In this document: in pieces, positions 17,005 through 25,539 of the stretch
Layout of the letters: the number at the start of each line of letters is the position of its first letter
Numbering within the stretch: position 1 is the first letter of the stretch
NCBI GenBank assembly: GCA_029959295.1
Contig: JASCOH010000001.1
Location: 806,001-870,000 of the forward strand
Direction of reading: 5' to 3'
From: Flavobacteriaceae bacterium PS02334
GTDB taxonomy: Bacteria; Bacteroidota; Bacteroidia; Flavobacteriales; Flavobacteriaceae
DNA: 64,000 nucleotides
Notes under the pieces: model-generated
What the model was told of the DNA's origin: nothing
What the model saw: only the letters and a program-made list of their open reading frames with translations
The model's database searches: none
Translations under genes and position numbers: made by a program

Positions 17005-17075
17005 TGTCATTCCGACGAAGGAGGAATCTCCATTAGCTTTGACTTTGCTAAGATTCCTCCTTCGTCGGAATGACA
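17005..17075. repeat. REP-like double palindrome, copy 1 (between rluF-like gene and corA)
   Basis: Perfect 25-bp arms at 17005-17029 and 17051-17075 (TGTCATTCCGACGAAGGAGG and on). Each arm also contains its own small inverted repeat ATTCC...GGAAT. It lies between convergent genes and may double as a terminator. Related copies are at 34451-34539 and 36425-36495. Confidence 0.9.
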
Positions 17076-17096
17076 ATATTGAGGATTATTTTGAAT

Positions 17097-18017
17097 TCAA
17101 AACCATCTCCTTTTCATAAATAAAAATACTCCAAGAGAAGAAAGTAATATTGAAACCATAATTATTATTGGCAACCCAAACGGATTTTCCTGCAAAGAAT
17201 TCGGCACATTCATTCCGTAGAAACTTGCAATCACTGTGGGAATCATCAAAATAATAGAAATCGAAGTCATTTTTTTCATGATATCATTCATGTTATTTGA
17301 AATCACAGAAGCATACGCATCCATCGTTCCTGTCAAAATATCGCTGTAAATATTGGTCATTTCTTGGGCTTGGCGTAATTCAATATCTACATCTTCTAAT
17401 AATTCTGGATCAAGATTTATCGTTTTCATATTTTTTATACGATGCAAAACGATGCTATTTCCTTTCAATGAAGTCATGAAGAAAACCAAACATTTTTCGA
17501 TTTGCAACAAAGCTTGAAGCTCTTCATTTTTGATGGATTTCTCCAAATTATCTTCCGCCAGCTTGATCTTTTGATTGACCTGTTTCAAATATTTTAAGTA
17601 CCAAATGCTTGAAGAAAGTAATAATTTCAATGTCAAATCGAAATTGTCTCTTACATCAGTTTTTTTTCTTTGAGTATAATTTACAAAGTCAGAAAGTACC
17701 TGGTTTTTATGAAAACTGATCGTTACGCAAATTTCATCTTTAAAGACAATTCCAACAGGAATCGTGTAAAAAGGAATCTTGACGTCTTCACTAATCACTG
17801 GAATTCTAAAAATAATCAAATGCCAACCGTTCTCGATTTCAATACGCGGTCTTTCGTCAATATCGTAGATGTCGTTGTAAAAAGCCTGAGGAATCTGAAG
17901 TTCATTGAGAAGATAGCTTTTCTCGTCTTCAGTAGGATTTTCGATATTAATCCAGCAGTTTGGTTGCCAGTCTTTGATGGAAATTAATCCGTTCTTATTT
18001 TTGTAAAATGCTTTCAT
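17097..18017 (-). CDS. CorA-family divalent cation transporter
   Basis: A 306-residue CorA-type channel for Mg2+ (or Co2+/Ni2+) in the inner membrane. The large N-terminal part forms the cytoplasmic funnel (alpha/beta domain, then long helices with acidic residues). The C-terminus has two membrane helices, the first ending in the diagnostic FYGMN motif (GMN at residues 268-270), the second at about 283-300, and a short basic tail KRRWF. The periplasmic loop after GMN (VPNSLQENPFG) replaces the usual MPE-containing loop, so the subtype and ion preference are uncertain. Its leader contains a perfect 9-bp hairpin. Confidence 0.9.
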   Translation of the reverse strand: MKAFYKNKNGLISIKDWQPNCWINIENPTEDEKSYLLNELQIPQAFYNDIYDIDERPRIEIENGWHLIIFRIPVISEDVKIPFYTIPVGIVFKDEICVTISFHKNQVLSDFVNYTQRKKTDVRDNFDLTLKLLLSSSIWYLKYLKQVNQKIKLAEDNLEKSIKNEELQALLQIEKCLVFFMTSLKGNSIVLHRIKNMKTINLDPELLEDVDIELRQAQEMTNIYSDILTGTMDAYASVISNNMNDIMKKMTSISIILMIPTVIASFYGMNVPNSLQENPFGLPIIIMVSILLSSLGVFLFMKRRWF

Positions 18018-18037
18018 ACAAATCTCTAAACTATTAT

Positions 18038-18070
18038 GAATAGAGGATTCGCTAGAAGTTGCCTCTATTC
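18038..18070 (-). promoter_or_regulatory. Hairpin in the corA 5' leader
   Basis: GAATAGAGG (18038-18046) pairs perfectly with CCTCTATTC (18062-18070) around a 15-base loop. It sits inside the ~100-base leader between the -7 box at 18124-18131 and the corA start at 18017. No T run follows, so it is not a simple terminator. Confidence 0.5.
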
Positions 18071-18123
18071 CAAATTAAACTTTTCCGAATAATAATCGTC
18101 CATTGTGAATTTTTAAATCGGTG

Positions 18124-18131
18124 CAAAAGTA
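18124..18131 (-). promoter_or_regulatory. -7 promoter element for corA
   Basis: On the minus strand TACTTTTG fits TAnnTTTG. It predicts a leader of about 100 bases. Confidence 0.5.
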
Positions 18132-18179
18132 CGTTTTTAAGTTGCATTTAAAAGTTTCTTTAAGTTTAATTTAATAGCA

Positions 18180-18211
18180 AGAAAAAAGCCTCCGATTTTC
18201 ATCGGAGGCTT
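18180..18211 (-). terminator. Rho-independent terminator after folD
   Basis: A perfect 11-bp stem AAGCCTCCGAT/ATCGGAGGCTT with a 4-base loop, followed on the minus strand by a T run. Confidence 0.9.
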
Positions 18212-18219
18212 CCCTATTT

Positions 18220-19104
18220 TTATAAATTTCTTTCTTTCCTTTGTTCTCTTGCCAAAAGCGTATTTTTCAGCAACATCGCAATGGTCATCGGTCCAACTCC
18301 ACCAGGAACTGGCGTGATAAAAGACGTTTTTTTGCTTACTAAGTCGAAATCTACGTCGCCGGTAATTCTGTATCCTTTTTCGCTATCGTCTGCAACACGC
18401 GTGATTCCAACGTCAATTACGACTGCTCCATCTTTTACCATTTCAGCTTTCAAATAATTTGGAACTCCCAAAGCCGTAATTATAATATCCGCTTGCGTTG
18501 TGATTTGAGCAATATTTTTTGTGTAACTGTGCGTTAAAGTAACTGTAGAATTTCCAGGGAAGCCTTTTCTTCCCATCAAAATACTCATCGGACGGCCAAC
18601 AATATGGCTTCTTCCGATTACAACTGTATGCTTTCCTTGAGTTTCAACGCCGTATCTTTCTAATAATTCTAAAATTCCGAAAGGTGTTGCCGGAATAAAA
18701 GTTGTCATATCCAAAGCCATTCTTCCGAAATTCTCTGGATGAAAACCATCAACATCTTTGCTTGGATCAACCGCCATCAATACTTTTTGAGTATCAATTT
18801 GTTCTGGCAAAGGCAATTGCACGATAAAACCGTCGATGTTGTCGTCTTGGTTTAGTTCTTTGATTTTTTTAAGCAATTCTGTTTCAGAAGTTGTGCTTGG
18901 CATTTTTACCAAAGTCGATTCAAAACCTACTTTTTCGCAAGCTTTCACTTTGCTTCCAACATACGTCAAGCTTGCTCCATCGTTACCCACAATAATTGCG
19001 GCAAGATGTGGCACTTTTTCGTTGTTTTCTTTCATCTTCTGCACTTCGGCAGTGATCTCGTTTTTAATGTCTTCAGAAATCTTTTTCCCGTCTAGTAGTT
19101 GCAT
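18220..19104 (-). CDS. folD: Bifunctional methylenetetrahydrofolate dehydrogenase / methenyltetrahydrofolate cyclohydrolase
   Basis: FolD interconverts 5,10-methylene-, 5,10-methenyl- and 10-formyl-tetrahydrofolate, feeding purine and formyl-Met-tRNA synthesis. The 294-residue protein has the full set of landmarks: TYVGSKVKACEKVG with the catalytic Lys52, VQLPLPEQID, DVDGFHPENFG, the nucleotide-binding IGRSHIVGRPMS, and the C-terminal TPVPGGVGPMTIAML. The length is normal for the family. It ends nine bases from a strong terminator. ffh lies upstream on the same strand, separated by ~130 bp with its own weak terminator. Confidence 0.97.
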   Translation of the reverse strand: MQLLDGKKISEDIKNEITAEVQKMKENNEKVPHLAAIIVGNDGASLTYVGSKVKACEKVGFESTLVKMPSTTSETELLKKIKELNQDDNIDGFIVQLPLPEQIDTQKVLMAVDPSKDVDGFHPENFGRMALDMTTFIPATPFGILELLERYGVETQGKHTVVIGRSHIVGRPMSILMGRKGFPGNSTVTLTHSYTKNIAQITTQADIIITALGVPNYLKAEMVKDGAVVIDVGITRVADDSEKGYRITGDVDFDLVSKKTSFITPVPGGVGPMTIAMLLKNTLLAREQRKERNL

Positions 19105-19180
19105 TGTTTTTTGTTTAATGTTTAAAGTCTGGAGTTGTAGCCAAACTTAATTTAGTTGTAATGTAGTTAGTTATCTTAAA

Positions 19181-19230
19181 AAATTTAAGGTTTAAAGTTC
19201 CTAAACCCAGAACCTCAAACCCTAAACCTT
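19181..19230 (-). terminator. Possible weak terminator after ffh
   Basis: AAGGTTTA (19187-19194) and TAAACCTT (19223-19230) form an imperfect stem with an inner GTTC/GAAC pairing. A T6 run follows on the minus strand. Confidence 0.45.
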
Positions 19231-19231
19231 T

Positions 19232-20569
19232 TTATCTCATTCCTTTCATGCCACCCATCATTCGCATCAGATTTTTGCCTCCGCCACCTTGCATCATCTT
19301 CATCATCTTGCTCATTTGGTCGAATTGCTTCATCAGCTGGTTGACTTGCTGTACGTCTGTTCCAGAACCTTTTGCAATTCTGTTTTTTCTTTTCACGTCG
19401 ATGATTGCTGGTTTGCTTCTTTCCGTTGGCGTCATCGAGTGGATGATGGCTTCGATGTGTTTGAAAGCATCGTCTTCAATTTCCACATCTTTCAATGCTT
19501 TTCCAGCACCAGGAATCATTCCGACAAGGTCTTTCATGTTACCCATCTTTTTCACCTGCTGGATTTGCGTCAAGAAATCGTCAAAACCGAACTCGTTTTT
19601 AGCAATTTTCTTTTGTAATTTTCTAGCTTCTTCTTCGTCAAATTGCTCCTGAGCTCTTTCTACCAAAGACACAACGTCTCCCATACCAAGAATACGCTCT
19701 GCCATACGAACCGGATAGAAAACGTCAATCGCTTCCATTTTTTCTCCTGTTCCGATGAATTTGATTGGCTTGTTTACAACCGATTTAATTGAAATTGCAG
19801 CACCACCGCGAGTATCTCCATCTAATTTGGTAAGGATAACTCCGTCGAAATTTAATCTGTCGTTGAAGGCTTTTGCAGTATTCACGGCATCTTGACCCGT
19901 CATCGAATCCACTACAAAAAGTGTTTCTTGCGGTTGAATGGCAGCGTGCACATTTGCAATTTCGTTCATCATTTCTTCGTCGACGGCTAAACGACCAGCG
20001 GTATCGACAATGACCACGTTGAAACCATTTGCTTTTGCGTGTTTGATTGCGTTTTGGGCAATTTCCACAGGATTTTTATTTTCTGGTTCAGAGTAAACTT
20101 CTACTCCGATTTGATCTCCAACAACGTGAAGTTGGTTGATCGCCGCCGGACGGTAAATGTCGCAGGCAACCAACAAAGGTTTTTTGTTCTTTTTAGTTTT
20201 AAGGAAGTTGGCCAATTTTCCGGAGAAAGTTGTTTTTCCAGAACCTTGAAGACCTGACATCAAGATAATCGACGGATTTCCAGAAAGGTTGATTCCAGTA
20301 GCGTCGCCACCCATCAATTCTGTCAGTTCATCTTTTACCAATTTCACTAAAAGTTGCCCTGGCTGCAACGTCGTCAAAACATCTTGGCCGATGGCTTTTT
20401 CTTTTACTTTTGTGGTAAAATCTTTGGCAATCTTAAAGTTAACATCGGCATCAAGCAAGGCACGACGCACTTCTTTTAAAGTATCTGCAACATTGACTTC
20501 GGTGATTTTTCCGTGTCCTTTTAGTATATGGAATGCTTTGTCTAACTTATCACTTAAATTATCGAACAT
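19232..20569 (-). CDS. ffh: Signal recognition particle protein
   Basis: Ffh is the SRP54 GTPase that binds 4.5S RNA and signal sequences and delivers nascent membrane proteins to FtsY. The 445-residue protein has an N-terminal helical bundle (MFDNLSDKLDKAFHILKGHG), the G domain with the P-loop GLQGSGKTT, DTAGR and TKLDGD, and the Met-rich M domain ending KMMKMMQGGGGKNLMRMMGG. The frame stays open 93 codons upstream, but that stretch is untypical of Ffh and runs back through the structured element at 20673. The ATG at 20569, 24 bp after a -7 box, gives the canonical N-terminus. Confidence 0.97.
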   Translation of the reverse strand: MFDNLSDKLDKAFHILKGHGKITEVNVADTLKEVRRALLDADVNFKIAKDFTTKVKEKAIGQDVLTTLQPGQLLVKLVKDELTELMGGDATGINLSGNPSIILMSGLQGSGKTTFSGKLANFLKTKKNKKPLLVACDIYRPAAINQLHVVGDQIGVEVYSEPENKNPVEIAQNAIKHAKANGFNVVIVDTAGRLAVDEEMMNEIANVHAAIQPQETLFVVDSMTGQDAVNTAKAFNDRLNFDGVILTKLDGDTRGGAAISIKSVVNKPIKFIGTGEKMEAIDVFYPVRMAERILGMGDVVSLVERAQEQFDEEEARKLQKKIAKNEFGFDDFLTQIQQVKKMGNMKDLVGMIPGAGKALKDVEIEDDAFKHIEAIIHSMTPTERSKPAIIDVKRKNRIAKGSGTDVQQVNQLMKQFDQMSKMMKMMQGGGGKNLMRMMGGMKGMR

Positions 20570-20592
20570 AGTATCTTTCTTTATTAGAAGTG

Positions 20593-20600
20593 CAAATATA
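20593..20600 (-). promoter_or_regulatory. -7 promoter element for ffh
   Basis: On the minus strand TATATTTG fits TAnnTTTG exactly. It lies 24 bp before the ATG at 20569 and so fixes the start. Confidence 0.6.
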
Positions 20601-20672
20601 AGTTTTAAAGTCGAAAGTTGAAAGTCATAAAGTTGCAAAGTTTTCGGCGTGCAAAATCGACAAACTGCATCA

Positions 20673-20816
20673 CTAGCCCCGATTGCAACGGAAATCCTTT
20701 CATCAAAAAAATCTATTTTTTCTTGGTGTGAAAAAGCGACCAACGGAAGCTCTTTTCTCGCCTTAGAAAAAAGATTTTTTGATGAAAGATTGAAGTGAAA
20801 AGCGTGAGATAGCTTC
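20673..20816. ncRNA. Structured intergenic element, possible Flavo-1-type RNA (copy 2)
   Basis: It begins CTAGCCCCGATTGCAACGGA and ends AAGATTGAAGTGAAAAGC, then GTGAGATAGCTTC. Between them, CCTTTCATCAAAAAAATC (about 20697-20713) and GATTTTTTGATGAAAG (about 20772-20788) form a long stem. The same ordered blocks occur at 7884-7984 with an unrelated inner stem, so selection appears to act on the ends and on pairing. Resemblance to the Flavo-1 motif is from memory. It fills the gap between the MBOAT terminator and the ffh promoter. Confidence 0.45.
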
Positions 20817-20852
20817 AAAAAAAAATGCCCTTTCAAAGGAAAAGACATTTTT
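20817..20852 (-). terminator. Rho-independent terminator after the MBOAT operon
   Basis: On the minus strand AAAATGTCTTTTCC pairs with the AAAGGGCATTTT arm through two G-U pairs and runs into a T9 tract. On the plus strand the same bases would be C-A mismatches, so it acts on the minus strand only. Confidence 0.75.
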
Positions 20853-20869
20853 AGAAAATTTTTATATTT

Positions 20870-22555
20870 TTAAAATTGAAAATAAATAAATGGTTGCGGA
20901 CCCGCAGTTGCCGTTGCATAGACTATCCAATATACAAAACCAAGCACGATTGCTTTTCCGATTAAAGGCGTTTTGTCAAATGCCAATTTCATGTTTTTAG
21001 TAATTACTTCTGGAAGGAAATGCCAGATATATCCCGCTAACATTAGCAAAAATACGTTTTTATAACCTGAAATAATGATTTCCCACTGTTTTGGGTCAAA
21101 GGTCAATTGCCCGATATTATTGATGATCTGCAATGCCGTATCAAAGTCTTTTGCACGGAAAAACAGCCAGCAGAAAACGACAAAATGAAACGTCAGCAAG
21201 ACTGAGAAAAATCTCCAAATGTGGTCAAGAGCATTCTTTTCTCTATCTTTTGTCGGGAAGATTTCAAGGAAGATTTTGTGAACTGCCAAAGCTAATCCGT
21301 GTAAAGCGCCCCAAATGATGAAACGAAGGCTGGCTCCGTGCCATAATCCGCCTAAAAGCATTGTGGTCATTAAGTTTACGTTGGTAAACATAGTCCTTTC
21401 GCGTTCTTTTGAAAAGATAAAACTGCAAAGAAAAACAACTAATGACGATACAGCAATAATTAAAGGTATGTGGCTTACAGACGAATAAGTGATTCCCCAA
21501 ACGATCAATCCGAAGAAGAAAAGTGCCGGGAATAAAAATCCTGCGAACGAACCTTTTCGGTTTCCTCCGATGGAAATATACAAGAAATCTTTCAGCCAAG
21601 TTGACAATGAAATGTGCCATCTTCTCCAGAATTCTGTGATGGAAGCTGATTTATAAGGCGTTCTAAAGTTGGTCGGCAACTTGAAGCCTAATAACAAGGC
21701 GACACCGATTGCCATATCAGAATATCCTGAAAAGTCGCAATAGATCTGAATCGCATAGCCGTACGAAGCCATTAAATTTTCAAACGCCGTATAACTCATC
21801 GGCGCGTCAAAAACGCGATCGACAAAATTGATAGAAATGTAATCTGAAATTACTGTTTTTTTCAATAAACCGCCGATAATCAAAAATAATGCGTTGTTCA
21901 CATCTTCTTTCGTCAGGTTTAATTTTTGGTAAATCTGAGGCAGGAAATCTTTGGCGCGAACAATCGGACCAGCGACTAATTGCGGGAAAAAGGATACGAA
22001 GAATAAATATTCGATATAGTTATTTGTAGGAACAATTTCTTTTCTATAAATCTCTATAATGTAGCTGATTGACTGGAAAGTATAAAACGAAATTCCGACC
22101 GGAAGCAAGATTTTATGCAATTCAAAATTTCCTTGAAACAAATCATTGTAAGTGCCAATCATGAAATTGGTATACTTGAAATAGCCTAATAAGCCAAGAT
22201 TCAAAATAACACTGATGATGATATAAAACTTGCGCCAGCCTTCCCTGCTTTCTTTATAAATCACGCTGCTCAAGTTGTAATCGACAACCGAAGAAAGTAT
22301 CAAAAGCAAGAAATATATGCCACTTGATTTGTAATAAAAGAAAAGCGAAAACAGGATCACATACGTCAAGCGAAGGTAAAATGTCTTGCGCAAAAAAGCA
22401 TATACGAGATAAAAAACTAAGAATAAACCGAGAAATAATCCCGTGTTAAACAACAGCGGTTCTTTTGGATTATAAATAAACCAATTTTGCACCTGTTCTA
22501 AAGTGATTGTCCCGAAAGTTTGAGTGAACCAGTCTTGTATGCTATTAATTGCCAT
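20870..22555 (-). CDS. MBOAT-family O-acyltransferase (AlgI-like)
   Basis: A 561-residue polytopic inner-membrane acyltransferase with about ten hydrophobic segments. It carries the AlgI/DltB/PatA signature: FWRRWHISLSTWLKDFLYI (near residues 310-330) and GGLWHGASLRFIIWGALHG with the catalytic His (near 405). Such proteins pass acetyl groups from cytoplasmic donors across the membrane to a periplasmic partner, which then acetylates alginate, peptidoglycan or another polymer. Two SGNH-hydrolase genes sit directly upstream, the nearest overlapping this start by one base (TAATG), so the three form one operon. The modified polymer is unknown. Confidence 0.92.
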   Translation of the reverse strand: MAINSIQDWFTQTFGTITLEQVQNWFIYNPKEPLLFNTGLFLGLFLVFYLVYAFLRKTFYLRLTYVILFSLFFYYKSSGIYFLLLILSSVVDYNLSSVIYKESREGWRKFYIIISVILNLGLLGYFKYTNFMIGTYNDLFQGNFELHKILLPVGISFYTFQSISYIIEIYRKEIVPTNNYIEYLFFVSFFPQLVAGPIVRAKDFLPQIYQKLNLTKEDVNNALFLIIGGLLKKTVISDYISINFVDRVFDAPMSYTAFENLMASYGYAIQIYCDFSGYSDMAIGVALLLGFKLPTNFRTPYKSASITEFWRRWHISLSTWLKDFLYISIGGNRKGSFAGFLFPALFFFGLIVWGITYSSVSHIPLIIAVSSLVVFLCSFIFSKERERTMFTNVNLMTTMLLGGLWHGASLRFIIWGALHGLALAVHKIFLEIFPTKDREKNALDHIWRFFSVLLTFHFVVFCWLFFRAKDFDTALQIINNIGQLTFDPKQWEIIISGYKNVFLLMLAGYIWHFLPEVITKNMKLAFDKTPLIGKAIVLGFVYWIVYATATAGPQPFIYFQF

Positions 22556-23985
22556 TAATTCTCGTTGCCAGATTTAAAATTGCTGTATGCCTTTAGAATT
22601 GCTTCTGCTAATAAATTCCCTTGTTTTTCATAACCTGCCTTAGAATAATGCACTTTATCTGAAGCCATAAATCCTTTAGCGGCCAATCTGTTTACGCCAT
22701 ATAATCCTCCTAATTGAGAATATAAATCCCACACGGCAAAACCTTTTTCTTCTGCAGCTTTTATAATATTTTCTGCATAATCGGCTGCAAATGTATTTGG
22801 AAATTTTCGTTTAAACAAGGATGGCGGCGGCGTGGAAACAATTATCGGAATTACAATTCCTTGCGATTTCATATTTTCTATGAATAGCTGCAATTGCACC
22901 ATATATTCCGAGGAAATCATCTTGTCAAAAGTCTCATTCGTACCTAAAGATAAAACAATCATATCAGGTTGCAAAGCTTTTAACTGCTCAAAAAACAACG
23001 GATATTTGCTGTAATCTGAAAATTTAGCCCCGTTTACGCCAATACTGCTGTAGATAATTCCAGGTTGGTTATTTTCTAAAACCAATCCGTTTAATTCAAA
23101 TTCAGAAGCACCATCATTAGGAATCAAGTAAATTTTATCCAAAGAATTTTCCGTCACATAATAATGAGAAAGCGCATCCGACTGAATTTCTAACGGAATA
23201 AATTCAGATCTTGAAATAGATTTCTGCTGCATCTCATTCGTTGGAATTTTCAAAGTTTTTCCGGCCTGTATATTATTCGATCGAAGATTATTCGCTTTTT
23301 TTAATTGAGCCAACGAGACATTATATTTATCTGCAATGATTGAAATTGCCTCGCCTCTTTTGATTTTATGCGTAATTTTTTTCGGTACAGAAGATTCCAT
23401 CACAATCGTTTTGGAAGCTGTCGCAAAATCAAACATATTCTTATTTTTCGGCGTAATGACTTTTATCTTATTAAAATCATAAGAACTGTCTTTGACATTG
23501 ATTTCTACTGCAAAATCTTTATTTCTTGTCCATAATGCAATACCGCTCAAGCCTACCGGATTTCCTTTTTCAGGATAAATATTTCGGTAGCTTTCCCAGC
23601 TTCGGTTTGACTTGAATCTTTCGTTATAAGAACCGTTGGTTTTCGCAAGACTATATGGAAAAATAAAACCGCGTCCGCCATTTCCAAATTCGCTTTGCAG
23701 TTTTTTACGGATCACATTGGTCATTAAATCAGCCTGAATATGAGAATCCCCGATGTGGACAATATTTATCTTGCCCGATTTTGAGAGCTGGATTTTGCTT
23801 ATTTTCTCAAAAAAAGGCTTTAAAATTTTAGGATTGCGCAGGTGATTTTCAGGAATGGCAATAACATCCGAAGTATCAATAGCCGTTACCGAATCTACTT
23901 CAACAAACAAAGAATCAGGCGTCTGACCTTGACAATTGAAGCAAAGAAGCACGAATGCAAGCAAGAAAAAAAGTTTATTCTGCAT
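22555..23985 (-). CDS. Secreted SGNH/GDSL-family protein with LysM domain
   Basis: A 476-residue exported protein. Residues 1-21 are a signal peptide (LFFLLAFVLLCFNCQGQ). The SGNH blocks are IVHIGDSHIQADL (catalytic Ser), SLGTNETF, and DKVHYSKAGY (the Asp-x-x-His pair), with catalytic residues spread over about 80-460. Between blocks lies a LysM module, HKIKRGEAISIIADKYNVS to GKTLKIP (about 210-250), which usually binds peptidoglycan or chitin-like glycans. That suggests wall binding and an acetyl-transfer or esterase role as the periplasmic partner of MBOAT. It overlaps MBOAT by one base and the upstream SGNH gene by 11 bases. Confidence 0.88.
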   Translation of the reverse strand: MQNKLFFLLAFVLLCFNCQGQTPDSLFVEVDSVTAIDTSDVIAIPENHLRNPKILKPFFEKISKIQLSKSGKINIVHIGDSHIQADLMTNVIRKKLQSEFGNGGRGFIFPYSLAKTNGSYNERFKSNRSWESYRNIYPEKGNPVGLSGIALWTRNKDFAVEINVKDSSYDFNKIKVITPKNKNMFDFATASKTIVMESSVPKKITHKIKRGEAISIIADKYNVSLAQLKKANNLRSNNIQAGKTLKIPTNEMQQKSISRSEFIPLEIQSDALSHYYVTENSLDKIYLIPNDGASEFELNGLVLENNQPGIIYSSIGVNGAKFSDYSKYPLFFEQLKALQPDMIVLSLGTNETFDKMISSEYMVQLQLFIENMKSQGIVIPIIVSTPPPSLFKRKFPNTFAADYAENIIKAAEEKGFAVWDLYSQLGGLYGVNRLAAKGFMASDKVHYSKAGYEKQGNLLAEAILKAYSNFKSGNEN

Positions 23986-25423
23986 CTACACTGTCGTTTT
24001 CTATGGCCGTTGAATCTGCTTTTTTAGGAGCCGAAGGTTTTCTTTTTTGTCTTAAAACTTTGTATTTTTCGTAGCCTGTATTTAATTGGTCGTATAATAA
24101 TTCTGCAATTTTTTTAGCGCCGCGGTGATTGAAATGCGTGTAATCTTTGTTCGCTTTTGCCGGATCTTCTTCCACCCATTTTACCATCGAACCGTCGCCT
24201 CCCATTAAAGTATAAAGGTTTACGAAACCAGATTCTGTCTTTAAAGCATAACGTTTTTGGGCTATTGTCAAAGGAACGACCGCTGAATCTGTTTTCATTT
24301 CTAAGTCATATTTTGTGGATTTGTCAGCCGTTGAAATAATCAAGATGGCAACGCCCGGAAAACATTCTTTCAAGTGATTGATGGTTTTGGTCATGCTTCT
24401 GTCATACCAAGTATAATCTTTTGTTCCGTAGTTTAATACATTTGTTCCGTAGTGCAGAATAATCAGATTGTAACCCAATTTTGCATTGAAAGACTGCATT
24501 ACCGACGGATTGAAAGTAGAAATCGGCAAGCCAGAATTTCCTCTTTGCGAGAAATTATCCACGTGAACTCCTTTTCCGTTGTCGAAATTAAATCCAAAAA
24601 TCGGAATAGAATCGGCTCGGATAAAATCGGCTTTGAAAGCTTTCAAACTTGCCGATGTAATATTCAATGTGTTTACCAAACCTGTCGGCGATAATTTTTT
24701 GTGGATGGTATCTTTTCCAACAATCACATTTACTTTTCCTGACATATTTCCAGATCTTCCGTAGAAAAGCGTCGGATTATCTAAGGAAGTTGCGAATCTT
24801 ACGTTATTGGCTTTAAATCGAATCCATTCAATGTGAGCGGTGTCATTCGCGAAAAATACGTGGCCGTTTACGCCAAACGGGCTTCTTGGTCTTTTTACAT
24901 TCAAGTATGACTGGGTTTTCCAGTTTCCTGAATATTGGTGTGTGATCGAACTTCTCGAAGCAGCAGATTCTGAAGTAATTGAGACAAAACCTACTCCGTT
25001 TCCTCCATATTTTTCTTGAAAGTCTGTACGCAGATCTTTGACGATCATGTCGCCATCGGTCATAGAATCTCCAAAATAAGCAATTCTTACTTTCTTTTCA
25101 GGATTATTTTCCAGCTGGTAAAGGCTCTCATAAAAAGGAATCAGGTATTGGTATCCTTTATAATCATCAAAATTTTCTGACGGAAAAGTGATTCCCTGCG
25201 TCGGATCAAAAACAATCTTTTCATTGACCAACGTATCTTTAGAAATCGCGGAACTGTCAGTTGCCACAGCTTCTAAAAGCATACTGTCAATCAGCACATT
25301 CTTTGAATTTGGACCACTTTCTGAAAAAATCTTCTTTGGAAGAAATTGCTTGAAACCAATGAAAGCCACCGTTGCCAAAAGCACGATTGCGAAAGATTGG
25401 AAAAAATAAGACTTTGTGTTCAC
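23975..25423 (-). CDS. Membrane-anchored SGNH/GDSL-family protein
   Basis: A 482-residue protein with an N-terminal membrane anchor (about residues 8-26, no clear cleavage site) and a periplasmic SGNH domain: RIAYFGDSMTDGDMIV with the catalytic Ser, ILHYGTNVLNYG, and DYTHFNHRGAKKIAEL (Asp-x-x-His). It resembles the LysM-SGNH protein downstream (shared GDS..., GGNGVGF/GNGGRGF segments), so they look like tandem paralogs, here without LysM. The start is a GTG at 25423, which gives a proper anchor sequence. A lysine-rich tail ends it. It is the first gene of the SGNH-SGNH-MBOAT operon. Confidence 0.86.
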   Translation of the reverse strand: MNTKSYFFQSFAIVLLATVAFIGFKQFLPKKIFSESGPNSKNVLIDSMLLEAVATDSSAISKDTLVNEKIVFDPTQGITFPSENFDDYKGYQYLIPFYESLYQLENNPEKKVRIAYFGDSMTDGDMIVKDLRTDFQEKYGGNGVGFVSITSESAASRSSITHQYSGNWKTQSYLNVKRPRSPFGVNGHVFFANDTAHIEWIRFKANNVRFATSLDNPTLFYGRSGNMSGKVNVIVGKDTIHKKLSPTGLVNTLNITSASLKAFKADFIRADSIPIFGFNFDNGKGVHVDNFSQRGNSGLPISTFNPSVMQSFNAKLGYNLIILHYGTNVLNYGTKDYTWYDRSMTKTINHLKECFPGVAILIISTADKSTKYDLEMKTDSAVVPLTIAQKRYALKTESGFVNLYTLMGGDGSMVKWVEEDPAKANKDYTHFNHRGAKKIAELLYDQLNTGYEKYKVLRQKRKPSAPKKADSTAIENDSVDAE

Positions 25424-25430
25424 TTTTTTA

Positions 25431-25461
25431 ATTATGAGTTATGAATTATGAGTTATGAGTT
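25431..25461. repeat. 7-bp tandem repeat
   Basis: Four copies of (A/G)TTATGA in a row, followed by a partial fifth, lie just upstream of the GTG start of the first SGNH gene. This could be a slippage-prone spacer; no function is evident. Confidence 0.7.
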
Positions 25462-25539
25462 GCTTTTGCTTGCTACAAAATCAAAATTCAGATCATTGAT
25501 ATAATTTATTTCTTACGCTAATTAATTTCTACTCTTAAA

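Noticed and set aside
19248-19652. 134-codon frame antisense to ffh
   Set aside because: It is the complement of the Met-rich M domain, giving Ile/Pro/Cys-rich low-complexity sequence typical of shadows.
20570-20848. 93-codon N-terminal extension of Ffh on the minus strand
   Set aside because: It reads through the structured element and the ffh promoter. The known Ffh N-terminus starts at the ATG at 20569, 24 bp after a -7 box.
25431-25461. 7-bp tandem repeat as a contingency locus for the SGNH gene
   Set aside because: It is outside the coding frame and has only four copies. No promoter box spacing depends on it, so no phase-variation claim is made.
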